This document shows, in pieces, positions 22,070 through 32,639 of a DNA stretch of 64,000 nucleotides. The stretch spans positions 105,422,582 to 105,486,581 of the forward strand of contig OX235273.1 of assembly GCA_944472155.2 (NCBI GenBank), read 5' to 3'. Both the position numbers and the translations under genes were made by a program. This DNA comes from Trichobilharzia szidati (taxonomy: Eukaryota; Platyhelminthes; Trematoda; Strigeidida; Schistosomatidae). Position 1 is the first letter of the stretch, and every line of letters begins with the position of its first letter. The notes beneath the pieces are model-generated. The model had not been told where the DNA came from. It saw only the letters and a list, made by a program, of their open reading frames with translations, and searched no databases.

Positions 22070-22157
22070 GATCTACAATTAAAAGCGTTCTCTGAGCTGG
22101 TTGGTTTAGTCGCGCGACTAAACCAACCAGCTCAGAGAACGCTTTTAATTGTAAATC
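22070..22157. repeat. Perfect 80-bp palindrome of PLE-end sequence
   Basis: 22074-22113 and 22114-22153 are exact reverse complements with no spacer (centre GTCGC|GCGAC), and pairing extends to 22070-22157 with one mismatch. Sequence beyond it (CATCCACCTGAGCTACAAAT) matches the 3' end of the PLE at 13.8 kb. It is probably the junction of two PLE terminal regions joined head to head. It would form a long hairpin in RNA or single-stranded DNA. Confidence 0.92.
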
Positions 22158-22549
22158 ATCCACCTGAGCTACAAATCTTCTCTATTATTTCAACAATGAA
22201 GATCACTTAACCAAGTGAGAGAGGTAATAGTACATCTACCCTGGTCACTATCAAAACAAAGTTTACCAGGGAAGGATTTGGTATGGTGACCAGTTGTTTT
22301 TGAACGTATAAAGGAGGTTGAAACTTTTCTAGTTGCCAGCTAGGGCTTCCACTAACTTTAGGATGCGTTCAAAACATGTTTCATAGGTAGGTTTAAAATA
22401 CGTGTAAACATCAATTTTGTGTCCTGTTTATATAATACGTTCCCTAATAGAGGAGACAGGTCACCTGTTCTCAACATTAATCGATTCTGGGGATACTATT
22501 TGCTTCTGGAGCCATTCAGGAATATGTCCTGAAGCCAACGCTTACTTGG

Positions 22550-23366
22550 GGAGATCATGGAGTCCTCTGTATGTATGTGCGTCCACGTGTACATTCAAAT
22601 TAATGAATACAGGGGTATGTGATGTCATTCTCCACATGTTCAGAGGGCTTAGATGGATATATGGCCTTCACATTCTCAATTATGCTAATATTAGCTGCAT
22701 AAAAAGTCTTTTTAACAGCAGCGTTCGATTTTTGTCGAGTTATCTCCATATAAAGTAGCTTCATGTACACGTCAGTCTTAGGGGCGAGTTGGAGAGTGGG
22801 TCTTGGTGTTCTGACTACTCTATATCTCCCAATGAACTTGTCTGGATAATTGTTATCAACCACAGTTTGTGTCAACTTTATTTCTTCTTCATCAAGTTTG
22901 TCTTGTGTACATATTAGTTGGATTCTACTGAAGAGGCACTTTAATAAGGCTGTTTTGTACCAAACGAGACAGAAACTGTGATAATTAAGGTACTTTCCTG
23001 TCCAGGTAGGTTTTCTATAAATTGATCGTTTTATTGATCCATCAAGATGTCGTCTGAGCGATATATGTACGAAAGATAAACAATTATCTTCCTCTTCTAC
23101 AGACACAAGTGATATGCTTTTCTGAACTTCATTCATTCGATTGAGATAGCTGAAGAAGTCTTATCCAATTTGATTACAGTGTCATCTACATATCTTCTAT
23201 AAAGTGTCACATTTTCTATTGAATTCTCCGAAAAACTTTCAGTGTACGACATGTAGATATCTGATAAAAGGAGCCCTAATGAATTTCCCGTACCAACACC
23301 ATAAGCCTGACGGGAAAAATTGCCTTGATTTGTTAACCAAACATTGCTAATACATGAAAGTAACAT
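22550..23366 (-). pseudogene. PLE reverse transcriptase palm and thumb fragment
   Basis: Minus strand: QGNFSRQAYGVGTGNSLGLL (damaged form of the usual AMGSPLGP segment), SDIYMSYTE, YRRYVDDTVIK with the catalytic YVDD (23133-23366), then after a frame change LSFVHISLRRHLDGSIKRSI, YRKPTWTGKYLNYHS, DEEEIKLTQTVVDNNYPDKF (thumb) and TYPCIHLNV near the GIY-YIG start. The first and last PLE domains are missing. 22158-22549 otherwise has no recognised gene. Confidence 0.85.
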
Positions 23367-23369
23367 CTC

Positions 23370-23855
23370 CCAGTATGGCTAAGTAAAAGTGTAGTAAAAA
23401 CCATCAGCAGTTCGATAATTAACCATCTGGTCCAACATTGAAGAATCCTTCTCAATCATCTACCGGGTACCAAGTAAACTACCTAAAACATTGAGGTACT
23501 GCATGCTCCAAACAGCAGAGGCTTTCGCAATTCGCGTGAAACAACCAGTGCTTTGTGTGCAATAGAAGCAAGTCCAGTCACTACTATTGCCCAGTCCAGC
23601 TTTGAGTGGAGATCATAAATTCATGAATTTGTATTATTAACTTTACCAATTTGCCTGTCTGAAATTCAGAGTGTATTGTTTTGTTGATGCTACTGAACTG
23701 TAATCTATTGATATTATTGGTTCGATGTTATTTAAACAATAATGTCGTTCATAACACTAATTCATTCAGTAAAATGTATATATAACTGTAGAACCTAATG
23801 ATAAAGTTATCGAAAACAGCATTCTTTTTGCAGCAACCATTCTTATAAATCCCTT
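23370..23855 (+). mobile_element. PLE 3' end, left arm of a long inverted repeat
   Basis: The plus strand starts with GIY-YIG remnants ending in an EAFAIRVKQPVLCVQ-like block (about 23525-23570), followed by 3' untranslated sequence and a terminal repeat with AATGATAAAGTTATCGAAAA (23795-23815), a decayed hammerhead motif. The entire stretch has an inverted counterpart at 27175-27690. Confidence 0.75.
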
Positions 23856-24289
23856 TGTTGTCTCGTTGACGGAGGTTCTTTTTACTTGTCTTTTCAAACG
23901 GCCATCTCATCTTCAGCATCGAGGCAATGAAGTCAGATGCTGATGAAAAACTAAATCTGATTTATATTTACAAGTTTTGTCACCATGTTCAAATTACTGT
24001 TGAACAGCGTAAATAACATTTTATGTTTATTTGTTTACGTTTTCGAATTGGTTTTGAAGAAAAAGTGTAGATAACAACTGTCAATTACAGCATGGGTTTC
24101 ATAAATGTGATTAGTGAATTACTCATAAATATTTTTGGTTTGATTCAAATAACTCAATCATACTATGAAGAATGAAAAGATAAGATAGACGAAAGCAAAA
24201 CACGAAGCATGATTTTCTCTACTGTTCAGTTTATCTGCTTCCTCTCAAAACTGAAGATTATTTAAAGCAAATCACTCATAAAAAGGAAT
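23856..24289. other. Unassigned AT-rich spacer
   Basis: Around 23880-23930 a few words (TTTTCAAACGGCCATCTCAT, CTTCAGCATCGAGGCA) suggest a short SR2 relic on the minus strand. Otherwise nothing is recognised. Confidence 0.35.
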
Positions 24290-24545
24290 TTGGATTGATT
24301 ACAGGATTTCATCATTAGTTGACATCAGTTAGAGAACCATTGGAAAAACTGCATGGAGTGCTGGACAGCTGTTTAGTTCTAGTTTGGGACTCTTCATCAG
24401 TACGCCCCACCACCGAGGTTCTAACCCAGGACCTCCTGGTTACAAGGTGAGCTCGTAGATGGCAATTAAGCCACTGGTCAGTGCATGAATTCCAACTTCT
24501 GCCAATTGACGATATGGCGCAACCATTAGCGAATGTGATGTCAGT
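24290..24545 (-). repeat. Family C ribozyme-bearing short repeat
   Basis: The minus strand shows the GAATTGGCAGAAGTTGGAAT-type head, GCTTAATTGCC, TTGTAACCAGGAGGTCCTGG and a mutated B-box, then the hammerhead segment: stem I GTACTG, heptamer ATGAAGA (first core base A instead of C), stem II GTCC-loop, a damaged second strand and CAGCTGTC. The tail ends near 24290. The ribozyme is inactive by core mutation. Confidence 0.7.
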
Positions 24546-24834
24546 TCATGATGAAATCTTGAATAGTTGATTATATTAATCAATACATATGAGAAGTTGA
24601 ATAAGGGTAGATTACGTAGTGAGATAAATATTTTTATAAGTGAGTTGTAATCAGGGTGCATATAGAAATAAAGACAAATTAAATGTTACCTAAGAGCTCG
24701 GGAGGCGATAGATGAGCCAGAAAGGGTAGGAGAAATAAAATAAGTTGAAAATAATACGGTCCTTATCTTGATAACAGAAGCAGATCAATGATTTTCTTTT
24801 GTTTGTACAGCTGCAGTTTCACCATTTATATTTT

Positions 24835-25012
24835 TTTATTACAGCCCGATGCCACACCGTATTTTCAGTACAAGTATGGAATTTTCAGCATGGATATCGG
24901 TAGCCCAAATTTCACAGGCCGACCATAGATATCGAGTGTGCGTCGGCAGGGGATCGAACCCCGGACCATGTGCATGGTCGGCGAGAATCCTAACCACTGT
25001 GCCACCGACGCT
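24835..25012 (-). repeat. tRNA-headed SINE (family E), head portion
   Basis: Read on the minus strand from 25012: GCGTCGGTGGCACAGTGGTT (A-box-like), ATTCTCGCCGACCATGCACA, then GGGGTTCGATCCCC (B-box) and CTGCCGACGCAC. This is a clear tRNA-like polymerase III promoter head. The 3' body differs from the copies at 37.6 and 47.8 kb and lacks the SR2-like tail. 24546-24834 has no recognised feature. Confidence 0.75.
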
Positions 25013-25215
25013 TAGCTAGAGCTTCAGCAATGCAAAGGTGACAAAACTCCTCTTTTTAATCAGGTTACTTTTCACTTTTCAGATCACCTTGAAGAAGGAG
25101 TTTTTTGTGATAGAGTGGCCAGTGTTGACAAGGTGTTTAATTATTGCACGTCTTGTTCAAAGTCAGACTGTGAACTCCGTCTTCTCATAAAAAGAGGAAG
25201 GTAAGATTCATATCA

Positions 25216-25311
25216 CTCCATTATAGATAAATTTTATTTTGATAAATCACACAGTTAATATTACAGTATAACACTGTGTGTTTATCAAATAAAATCTTAT
25301 CTATAATGGAG
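25216..25311. repeat. Near-perfect palindrome of PLE terminal repeats
   Basis: CTCCATTATAGAT at the left and ATCTATAATGGAG at the right are reverse complements, and pairing continues inward for about 40 bases with a few mismatches around an AT-rich centre. The sequence matches the extreme ends of the PLE at 18325-20148 (CAAAATAAAATTGACCTATA). It is probably a PLE collapsed to its two inverted ends. Confidence 0.8.
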
Positions 25312-25914
25312 TTATACTCTACAACAGTGCCCAAGTTTTAAACTTATATCAATAATACATAAGGTTCATACCAGTTTATTTAACAGAAAGCAAGTTGCAT
25401 GCATAAATGTTCGTCTGTGCATAGTCAGATTGAAATAAACAAATTCAATAGGAGATATGTTGTTTGGAGTCATCTATAGGTCTACATGAGCACTAAAGTA
25501 TCAGTAGCAAGAATGGTAGAAGAATGTAGTAAACTTGGTTTAGTCTTCAGATTAAAACTGAGATAAGCGTCATTTCATTGATGGCAGCTAACAGTTTCAT
25601 CCTATGAGACTTGTCAGCTGGTAAGAGTTAGGAATATAGAGGATGTTCAGTATCAGGTAAGATGAGTTTAGTCCACTGCCTACAAGAATTAAGACGTGTA
25701 TTAACAACAGTTTCAAGGTAAAGGTATACTAATAATCCCGATCACAGCGCTTAAAGTGCTACATAATATAACACGTCCTTTTTGAGACTTCCAGGGAAGA
25801 CTAAGGGGAATAATAAAGACGATTGTGCAGGATACATGAGTTGATCAATTACATGAGAAGAGGTTGAGTTATACCTAGAAAGTTTCAACTTTCTTATGTA
25901 TTATACCACGGAAA
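25312..25914. other. Unassigned spacer
   Basis: No recognised gene or repeat. Confidence 0.4.
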
Positions 25915-26200
25915 AGAATTTGATGGTCGAGCTATGTCGTGAATTGTCAGAAGTTAGAATTCATGGGTCAATGGATCGGGTCCCAGTAGCTGAATGGTCT
26001 ACGAGGTCGCCTTGTAACGAGAAGGTGCTGGGTTCCAACTCCGGTGGGTGCATATTGTTGAAGAGTCCCAAACTAGACTGACGAAACAGCTGTGCAGTAC
26101 TCCCTGCAGGTTTTCCAATGGTTCTCTAACGAATGTCAGCTCATGATGATATCATTTTACCAATCAATCAATCAAATCCCTACAAACCAACACTTGAATG
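25915..26200 (+). repeat. Family C ribozyme-bearing short repeat
   Basis: Plus strand: GTCGTGAATTGTCAGAAGTT, CGGGTCCCAGTAGCTGAATG (A-box region), CTGGGTTCCAAC (damaged B-box), then the hammerhead segment: heptamer TTGAAGA (first core base T), stem II GTCC with a 3-base insertion before the second strand, GAAACAGCTGTGCAGTAC. The tail runs to CCCTACAAACCAACACTTGA. Inactive by core mutation and a changed cleavage base. Confidence 0.75.
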
Positions 26201-26664
26201 AAGAATTTTTTAGCAATCAACAGGAAATAAGACGACCAGCAAAGATTTGAGGCGAAACTGATACAAAGATGGCTAATACTCGACTTATTTCCTATCATAG
26301 TGCCATTGATATTAGAAGAATCATGAGACTGTATCAGTCCGCATGATTCCTGTCCATGCATGAAACTCAAATTTACAGTTTCACAAGTAGACGGGTTCCG
26401 TTTAGGACAGGTGGTTAACCTCAGACAGGTAGGTATTCACATCAGAACAGTCTAATACAGAAGAAACTGGGACAGAAACTGGCAGATGAAAAATGAGCAT
26501 CAAGGACTGGACGCGCGACGTCTATCTAATAATCAGTGTATCTATCTCAACCCGGCATGAGGTCAGTCGAGGCAGCTTTTCTAACTGCGATCTAGTAATT
26601 TTATCCTATGGCAACCGTCAACTAAAAGAAGTTCCCACTGAAACTTGAATCAAACACCAATCAA

Positions 26665-27110
26665 TCCAAGTTTGATCATGGGCCAATGTAAGTTAGAGAA
26701 CCACTGAAAACTGAGGAGTACTGAAAGATAACTATTTCGTCATAGTTTGGGACTATTTAGTGATACTAAGCCAACGGGGTTCAAAACTTAATTCCTTTTG
26801 GTTATAAGGAGAGCTCGTAGAACATTTGGCCACTGGGGACCTAATTCAATGACCTATGACTTCAAAACTCTACCAGTTAGGGATTTTCGCGCAGCCAACA
26901 GGCAACTGATCCTCACACCTGACCTAGTAGAGACCACCGATCACGACGTCTCACTAGAACTCCAGGCAACCTCATTCTGTAGCCAGTCGTCAGGTTAATT
27001 TTCAAATGCTAGTTTGTGTAGGGTTCGAACCTAGGTGAATGAGTGCTGATGAACAGTCCTAAATAAGGAAGATACAGCTGTCCATTACTACGGACTGAAA
27101 TCACTTCGTA
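26665..27110 (-). repeat. Family C relics in inverted order
   Basis: 26665-27000 is an old minus-strand family C copy (tail, damaged ribozyme near 26715-26765, tRNA-like region, head to CAGGTGTGAGGATCAGTTGC). From 27015 a plus-strand fragment begins GGGTTCGAACCTAGG and continues to CAGCTGTCCATTAC. Head-to-head order is again seen. 26201-26664 holds nothing recognised. Confidence 0.55.
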
Positions 27111-27174
27111 ATCAAATTTGAAACTAAGAAAATCTACCAGGCCAAATTCACCACTTCCTAGGTAATTTTCAAAA

Positions 27175-27690
27175 GAATGGTTACTGAAAAAAGAACACTC
27201 TTTTCGATAACTTCACCATCAGGCTCTACAGTCATATATACATTTTACTGAATGAATTAGCCTTATGAACAACATTAATTTTGTTTAAATAACATAAAAT
27301 CGATAATATCAATAGATTACAGTTCAATAGCATCAACATAACAATACACGCTGAATATCAGACAGGCAAATTAGGAAAGACAATAATACAAATTCATGAA
27401 TTTATAGTCTCTACTGAAGGCCGACCAGGGCAGTAGTAGTGGCTGGACTTGCTTCTTTTGCACACAAAGCACTGGTTGTTTCACACGAATTGCGATAGCC
27501 TCTTCTGTTTAAAGCATGCGGTACTTCGATGTTTTTAGCAATTTATTTGGTACCTGGTAGATGATAGAGAAGGATTCTTCAATGCTGGCTGTCTTTGTGG
27601 CTAGTTTGGACCAGATGGTCTTATGTAGAACTGCTGATGGTTTTCACTACACCTTTGCTTAGCCATACTGGAAGATGGTCTCACGTGAGC
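27175..27690 (-). mobile_element. PLE 3' end, right arm of a long inverted repeat
   Basis: It is the reverse complement of 23370-23855 with scattered substitutions: the EAIAIR-KQPVLCV region (27470-27520), the 3' untranslated part and the terminal repeat (complement of 27185-27235) with CTGATGG, TTATC and GAAAAGAGTGTTC. The hammerhead heptamer is mutated and stem I is lost. Confidence 0.75.
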
Positions 27691-28545
27691 ACGAAAAATC
27701 AAGTCCCTAGAGCAAGAGATTTTATTCAGGTGTTTGATATAGACTAGTGTAGTTAGAATCTTTCATGGAAAACTTTCACACACAGTTTTAGATTAATGGA
27801 TCACCTTAGATGCTTTATATCTCCTCATTTTGTAGTGACATTTTTCAGGCAGCTCAAAGTATAGGATCATATGATGCAATCGTATTCACAAGAGATCTAT
27901 GTTAAATTGTAAAATGCATCGTAGTTTTTACACAGCTTGTAGTAAAGCCTTTTTTGGTATCAAAAAGAAAATATCAAGCATATATACATAATACACAATC
28001 TGTTTGAAACGACTATTGTATTTTGCTTGAGGCATACTTTCCGAGGTAGGGATATTCAAGTTGTTGTTTTTTTTTCTACAGTTAATTTAACCTACCAAAA
28101 GAGACTTGTCTGGCTTCTATTCCACAGGGATTAATATCAGTACTGAGAAAATGAAATAGCGTCCGAAGATAGACAGATAAATAGATAGATAGGTAGAAAT
28201 AATTATGTTTACCCGATAGGGCGTGACGTTAAAGGCACTGCTTTCAAATTTAGTGAATGTATATATATATATATGCTTGCCACATCTTTGATTACGTCTT
28301 TCAAAGATGAAGGTTTGTGAAAAAAGCTAACAAAAGAAAAGAATTTTGGCTTAAAATAGATTTTTGAGTAGTCTTTCAGACGAAAAAAAGTTATTCAAAA
28401 TAATAAGAACAAATAAAAGCACAATTCTTCTTACCAATTTGTGAGTAAGTTTCGTTGGGCTGTTCAACAGCAGCTGTGATTTCAGGTAGAAAAATCCATT
28501 TGAATGTTTCATTTGATGGTTTTGTTTCGGGGTGTGTTAGTTTGT
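27691..28545. other. AT-rich spacer
   Basis: Nothing recognised apart from a TA run at 28258-28275 and AGATAGAT repeats near 28170. Confidence 0.45.
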
Positions 28546-28609
28546 GAGAATTTGATTAGTTACAGGTTTCATTAAGGAGTGATATCAGTTCGAGAACTAT
28601 GTTGTGACC
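28546..28609 (-). repeat. Family C tail fragment interrupted by repeat D
   Basis: The minus-strand tail (CGAACTGATATCACTCCTTA, ACCTGTAACTAATCAAAT) stops at 28609, where repeat D starts, so D seems to have inserted into family C. Confidence 0.45.
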
Positions 28610-29213
28610 AAAACCGACTCTTTTTGATCGGAAAGCAGGAAGCTGATCTCTGCGTTCTAATGCATAGCTGTCTGAAACTTACTTGAAACGCGCTCTTTCA
28701 CGAAACACTCCAGAGATGGCAGAAAGACGACATAACTACCTCAGCAGTACCTTTAGGCAGAGCTATACAGATCTAATTCTTTTTCCAGTACCGATCAAGT
28801 ACTGTAGAACGAAATTAATTAACCAAAATTCAAATGTAAGCAGTACCTTAGAATCAGGTAGAAGTAGAACCTGTGTCGACAAGAATCACACATTTACACT
28901 TCTCGAAGACATTCCAATGTCAGAACCACCTTCATTTATTCAAATGAAATCACATCGTGAAATGACGCATTATGAGTGTATCGCACAACCACAAAGGGAA
29001 GTATTATAATTAGAGATTAAACAGGGACAAAGACAAATAATGGGGATCAAGTCAGTATATGACATGTAAATATCAGAACAATTATGTACAGTCTAAAATA
29101 ATAACGGATAATGATAACAAGGTTAGTTGAAACATCCAAATAAGTGTAAATATTATGATTAAATCGTTCAAAGAGATTTTCCAACAATTTTTCCGTTACA
29201 CACTAGACATCCG
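28610..29213 (+). repeat. Repeat D, longest copy (candidate solo LTR)
   Basis: It starts TGTTGTGACCAAAACC and ends CCGTTACAC. The outer bases ACTA occur before 28610 and again after CCGTTACAC, compatible with a 4-bp target duplication. TG start, terminal CA-type end and absence of coding sequence suggest an LTR of about 600 bp. A 108-codon frame inside (28683-29009) has no domain and is not called. Assignment is tentative. Confidence 0.45.
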
Positions 29214-29249
29214 GTTCTCTCAGTTTAAAATTTCTAATCAGTACACACC

Positions 29250-29440
29250 CGTGATCCCACCAAGGATCAAAACAGGGATCTTCAGGTTTCAAGGTGACTT
29301 CATTGACCATTCACTCACTGAATCGGAATCCCCATTGGGTTCGTCGGTGAGTACTACTGAAGAGTCGCAAACTAGGGCGAAATGGTTATTCAGTACTTCC
29401 AGATTTTCTGGGCCCCGAAACTGATATCAGCCCGTTGTTC
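29250..29440 (+). repeat. Family C copy, diverged, hammerhead heptamer kept
   Basis: Tail, tRNA-like and head features are blurred, but 29345-29400 has GAGTACTA, CTGAAGA, a GTCG...GGGC stem II, GAA, ATGGTTAT, T and CAGTACTT. The outer stem I pairs well (AGTACT with AGTACT-type halves), with one mismatch beside the core. A possible weak ribozyme. Confidence 0.5.
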
Positions 29441-30055
29441 CACACTATAACCGTTACTGATTATACCATAATGATCAAACACCTTATCCATTACAGTCCT
29501 ACAGGAGATCAGACACAGGATCCAGCAGTTAAGTGGTCACCTCTCTGACTTCAGCAATAGTTGATGCTATTTCTATGGTAAAGCATTTGTTCCAAGGTGT
29601 CAGACAATCGTTGCTGACGAGTTTTAATGATCACGAAACCTTCCAGTTGTCTCTTATCACCTAGGAATATGTAATTCGTTTAACTATGAGTAAAGAAGCT
29701 TTAAGGATCTTTGGCATTTAGCGTCCAACGCATGACAGGAAGGAAAATTCATGGTGTCCAATTCTTTTCATTAGTTAACTTGAACAAAGCAAGAATGATG
29801 AATGTGTGGCAAGATAATATGAGTTCATTAATCATTCCTTTCCGATTTCTTCACAGTTGACTACAATGTCAAAAATACAGAAATATGCAGTGACAAGGAG
29901 TAACTGATAAGAACTAAGAGTAACATAAATGTGAAATGATTTAAGTTATTAAAGAGTTAAAAGAACCCACTATTTCAAGGATAATTAAATGAGTAGTACC
30001 CTTGAGTAAAAGACAAAATCCAAAAAAGTGTTTTTTCTAAGTTTCACTAGAAATT
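29441..30055. other. Unassigned spacer
   Basis: TCCTACAGGAGATCAGACACA and TGGTCACCTCTCTGACTTCA near 29500-29560 weakly resemble the head of family B (compare 51820-51880). No gene is recognised. Confidence 0.35.
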
Positions 30056-30633
30056 TTATGATTACAGGATTTCATCATAAGCTGACATTAGTTAGAGAAC
30101 AATTGGAAAACCTGCAGGGAGTACTGCCAGACAGCTGTTTCGTCCTAGTTTGAAAATCTTTAACAGTACGCACTCACCGGGTTCGAACTCAGGACCTTCT
30201 GGTTACAAGGCGAGCTCGTAGATGGCCATTAAGCCACAGGGACCCGATCAAGGAGCCAGTGCATGAATTCTAACTTCTGCCAATTCACGACATAGTGCGA
30301 CCACTAGCCAATGTCTTAGGTGAGTATTTGTCCTCACACCCGACCTGCTGCACCCTACTGGTCACGACTTCTCACTAGAAACCTAGGTAACTACCTACCT
30401 GAATAGGGCCAGTGGCCAGTGAGCATCTCATTGATATTCAAGTATTGGTTTGTAGGGATTTGATTGATTGGTTACAGGATTTCATCGTGAGCTGACATTG
30501 GTTAGAGAACCATTGGAAAACCTGGGAGTATTGGACAGCTGAAGATTCCCAAACTAGGTTCTCTAACCAATGTCAGCTCATGATGAAATCCTGTAACCAA
30601 TCAATCAAATCCCTACAAACCAATACTTGAATA
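30056..30633 (-). repeat. Family C tail-to-head dimer ending in a fold-back
   Basis: On the minus strand an upstream unit supplies ribozyme 3' half and tail (30540 down to about 30430), and runs directly into the head of a second unit (30430 to 30310), its tRNA-like region with GTTCGAACCC (30178-30187), its ribozyme (about 30110-30170, heptamer mutated to TTAAAGA) and tail to 30056. The distance between equivalent ribozyme points is about 410 bp, which I take as the unit length. 30557-30633 is an inverted copy of the tail (see the fold-back entry). Confidence 0.8.
30435..30633. repeat. 77-bp inverted repeat made of family C tails
   Basis: 30435-30511 and 30557-30633 are reverse complements with one mismatch (CGTGAG against CATGAG), separated by 45 bases that include CTGAAGATTCCCAAACTAGG, half of a hammerhead. 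In RNA this would be a very stable hairpin. 30634-31129 holds no recognised feature. Confidence 0.92.
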
Positions 30634-31129
30634 TAGAAATTGTATATGAATCACCATAAGTAGGGTGATTGCAGAAATATGTTTTTTTATAAAACAGAAT
30701 AAAAGAAACTAAGGTGAATGACATTAACATGAAATAATAAAAGTTTCTAGACACAACACCAGACATAGAAGAATGAATGACGTAGTTATAGAAAAAAATT
30801 GTATAAATTTTTTTGTAAATTGAATTTTCCAGGTAATGACAGGTTTTGCTTCTGTCTCTTTCTGAGAGTTTTATCTAGCCAGTGATATGTAACATAAAAC
30901 GTTTTATCAGATAAATTAGCCACATCAGATAAATTTGAAAGAATAACGATATTTTTATGGATTGTCATGAGTCAGCTTTATGACGCCAGCGGAAAGGTTT
31001 AGAAAGTTATACGTTAGTACTGCCCATAGGCTTTCATCTTCTCTTAATATCACCATTGGACTCACGTTAAACGCATCTTTTCTCATTCGGGTTACACATG
31101 AATAATGGCCATGCGCGTGATGTCCTTCA

Positions 31130-31285
31130 CCAGTCCCGTCAGCGTATTTCCATTCAATCTCCATTTTATTCAACACATCTGCTGGATAGAATGTTGTTGC
31201 TAATTCTTTCTCACCATCTGATCTTCTGTACGGAGCTAGCGAAGGGATTTGTTCATAAAAGTCTTCAGCTCACTGGGGAGTCATC
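31130..31285 (-). mobile_element. SR2 fragment (C-terminal region)
   Basis: The minus strand gives MEIEWKYADGTGEGHHAHGH (equivalent to the KWRWIGHSLRR region) after CATCTGATCTTCTGTACGGA-type sequence (the SEDQM-like site at 8330 in the full copy). Short and decayed. Confidence 0.5.
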
Positions 31286-31369
31286 TAGTACTAAGCACTA
31301 AATTTCTAGCACCTACAGTTTTATATGGAAAATACGCTACCTCTGTTCATCAATTCCTGCATTCAAATA

Positions 31370-31800
31370 GTATTCAAGGGATGGTTTGCAGGGATTTGAT
31401 TGATTGGTTTCAGGATTTCATCGTGAACTGACATTGGTTAGAGGAACAGTGGAAAACCTGCAAGGAGTACTGGACAGCCAGCTATTTCCTGCTAGTTTGG
31501 GACTCTTCAACAGTATGCACCTAATGAGGTTTGAACCTATGACCTTCTGGTTACAAGGTGGAGTACAGCGAGACGGGTGTGAAGGCAAGTACTCACTGAT
31601 GATATTCGCTAGGGGTTGCACCATATCATCAATTGGTAGAAGTTGAGATTCATGCAATGGACTTTGGATAGAGTCCCGTGGCTTAATGGCCATCTATGAG
31701 CTAGCCTTGTAACCAGAGGGTCCTTGGTTCGAGCCTGTTCAGCTCTCCCTGCAGGTTTTCCAACAGTCCTCTAACCGATGTCATTTCAATAATAAATTCA
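31370..31800. repeat. Two family C copies head to head
   Basis: 31370-31560 is minus (tail, ribozyme with heptamer TTGAAGA and good stem I TACTG/CAGTA, tRNA-like part). 31561-31800 is plus (head, tRNA-like part with GGTTCGAGCC; most of the ribozyme is deleted between GTTCAG and CTCTCCCTGCAGG). The two units meet head to head at about 31560. Confidence 0.65.
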
Positions 31801-31857
31801 TATAGCACTTGATATTCCTAAAATATTTTAACGTTTTTGTGAAAACACCGTCATTTC

Positions 31858-31945
31858 ACTCCGTCCCCTGCAATCCTTCAAGGGTGGCTCCAATTTCGCC
31901 CATGATCGTGTATGTCTTCAAACAATAACATTTTCCCTGTCACAC
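31858..31945 (+). repeat. Family B 5' fragment
   Basis: CCTGCAATCCTTCAAGGGTG through TTCAAACAATAACATTTTCC is an inverted copy of 32910-33000. The tRNA-like head and ribozyme are absent. 31946-32639 has no recognised gene. Confidence 0.6.
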
Positions 31946-32639
31946 TGAAAACCATGCTCAACCCTTCATTTTTCACTAGGTTCCTCTTAAGTGTCGACCT
32001 AGGGCGTGATGCCACCTAATGATCTCGATTTCCTACTGCATAATTTTGGGAAAGCAAGTTCTTGCTTGTTTTATTCCATTACCGAAGTTCCTGTTTCTCA
32101 TCTTGTTGAAGAAAGTCTGCAACAGCTCGTTAGAAATACTTTAGGTGACTGCTGCGCTGGGCATCTTAACTATGTGGAATTATGGAATTGACATTAGTGT
32201 TTGGTTCAATTTATATCAGTCTTCTGGCTCCATCACAATCAAGAATATCATCGTGAATAATAAGAAGTCTGGTCTAACTCCTGACTTCAAGTAAAACGGC
32301 CCGCTTAGGTCTTCATAGTGTATTATTTTGTTTATGGCGTCATCATATAGGTGTTGAATAATGTTAATAAAGTTTCGTAGCACTCTGTAGCGTTTAAAGA
32401 ACTGTGACGCATAGCGTTGCGATTTGATCCGCTCATGAGTTACTCTTCATGAATCCACCTTGTTCCATATTGAGTTTTGCATCCACAACATTTTCTTGTC
32501 TCTTAAGGATGATGAGACTTAACAAGTTGCTCAGAGAGGACAAGAGCATGATTCCGCGTCAGTTCGTTCCAGACGTTTATGTCGCCCTCCTTTGGAAGTT
32601 TGACAGTCGCCTTAACTTTCTTTCTCATATCAACGCATA

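Noticed and set aside
24949..25012. tRNA gene (complement)
   Set aside because: The same head recurs at 37.8, 47.8 and 58.7 kb with a SINE body; the fold is incomplete.
28683..29009. 108-codon frame in repeat D
   Set aside because: Other copies of repeat D have stops in this frame, so no selected coding is indicated.
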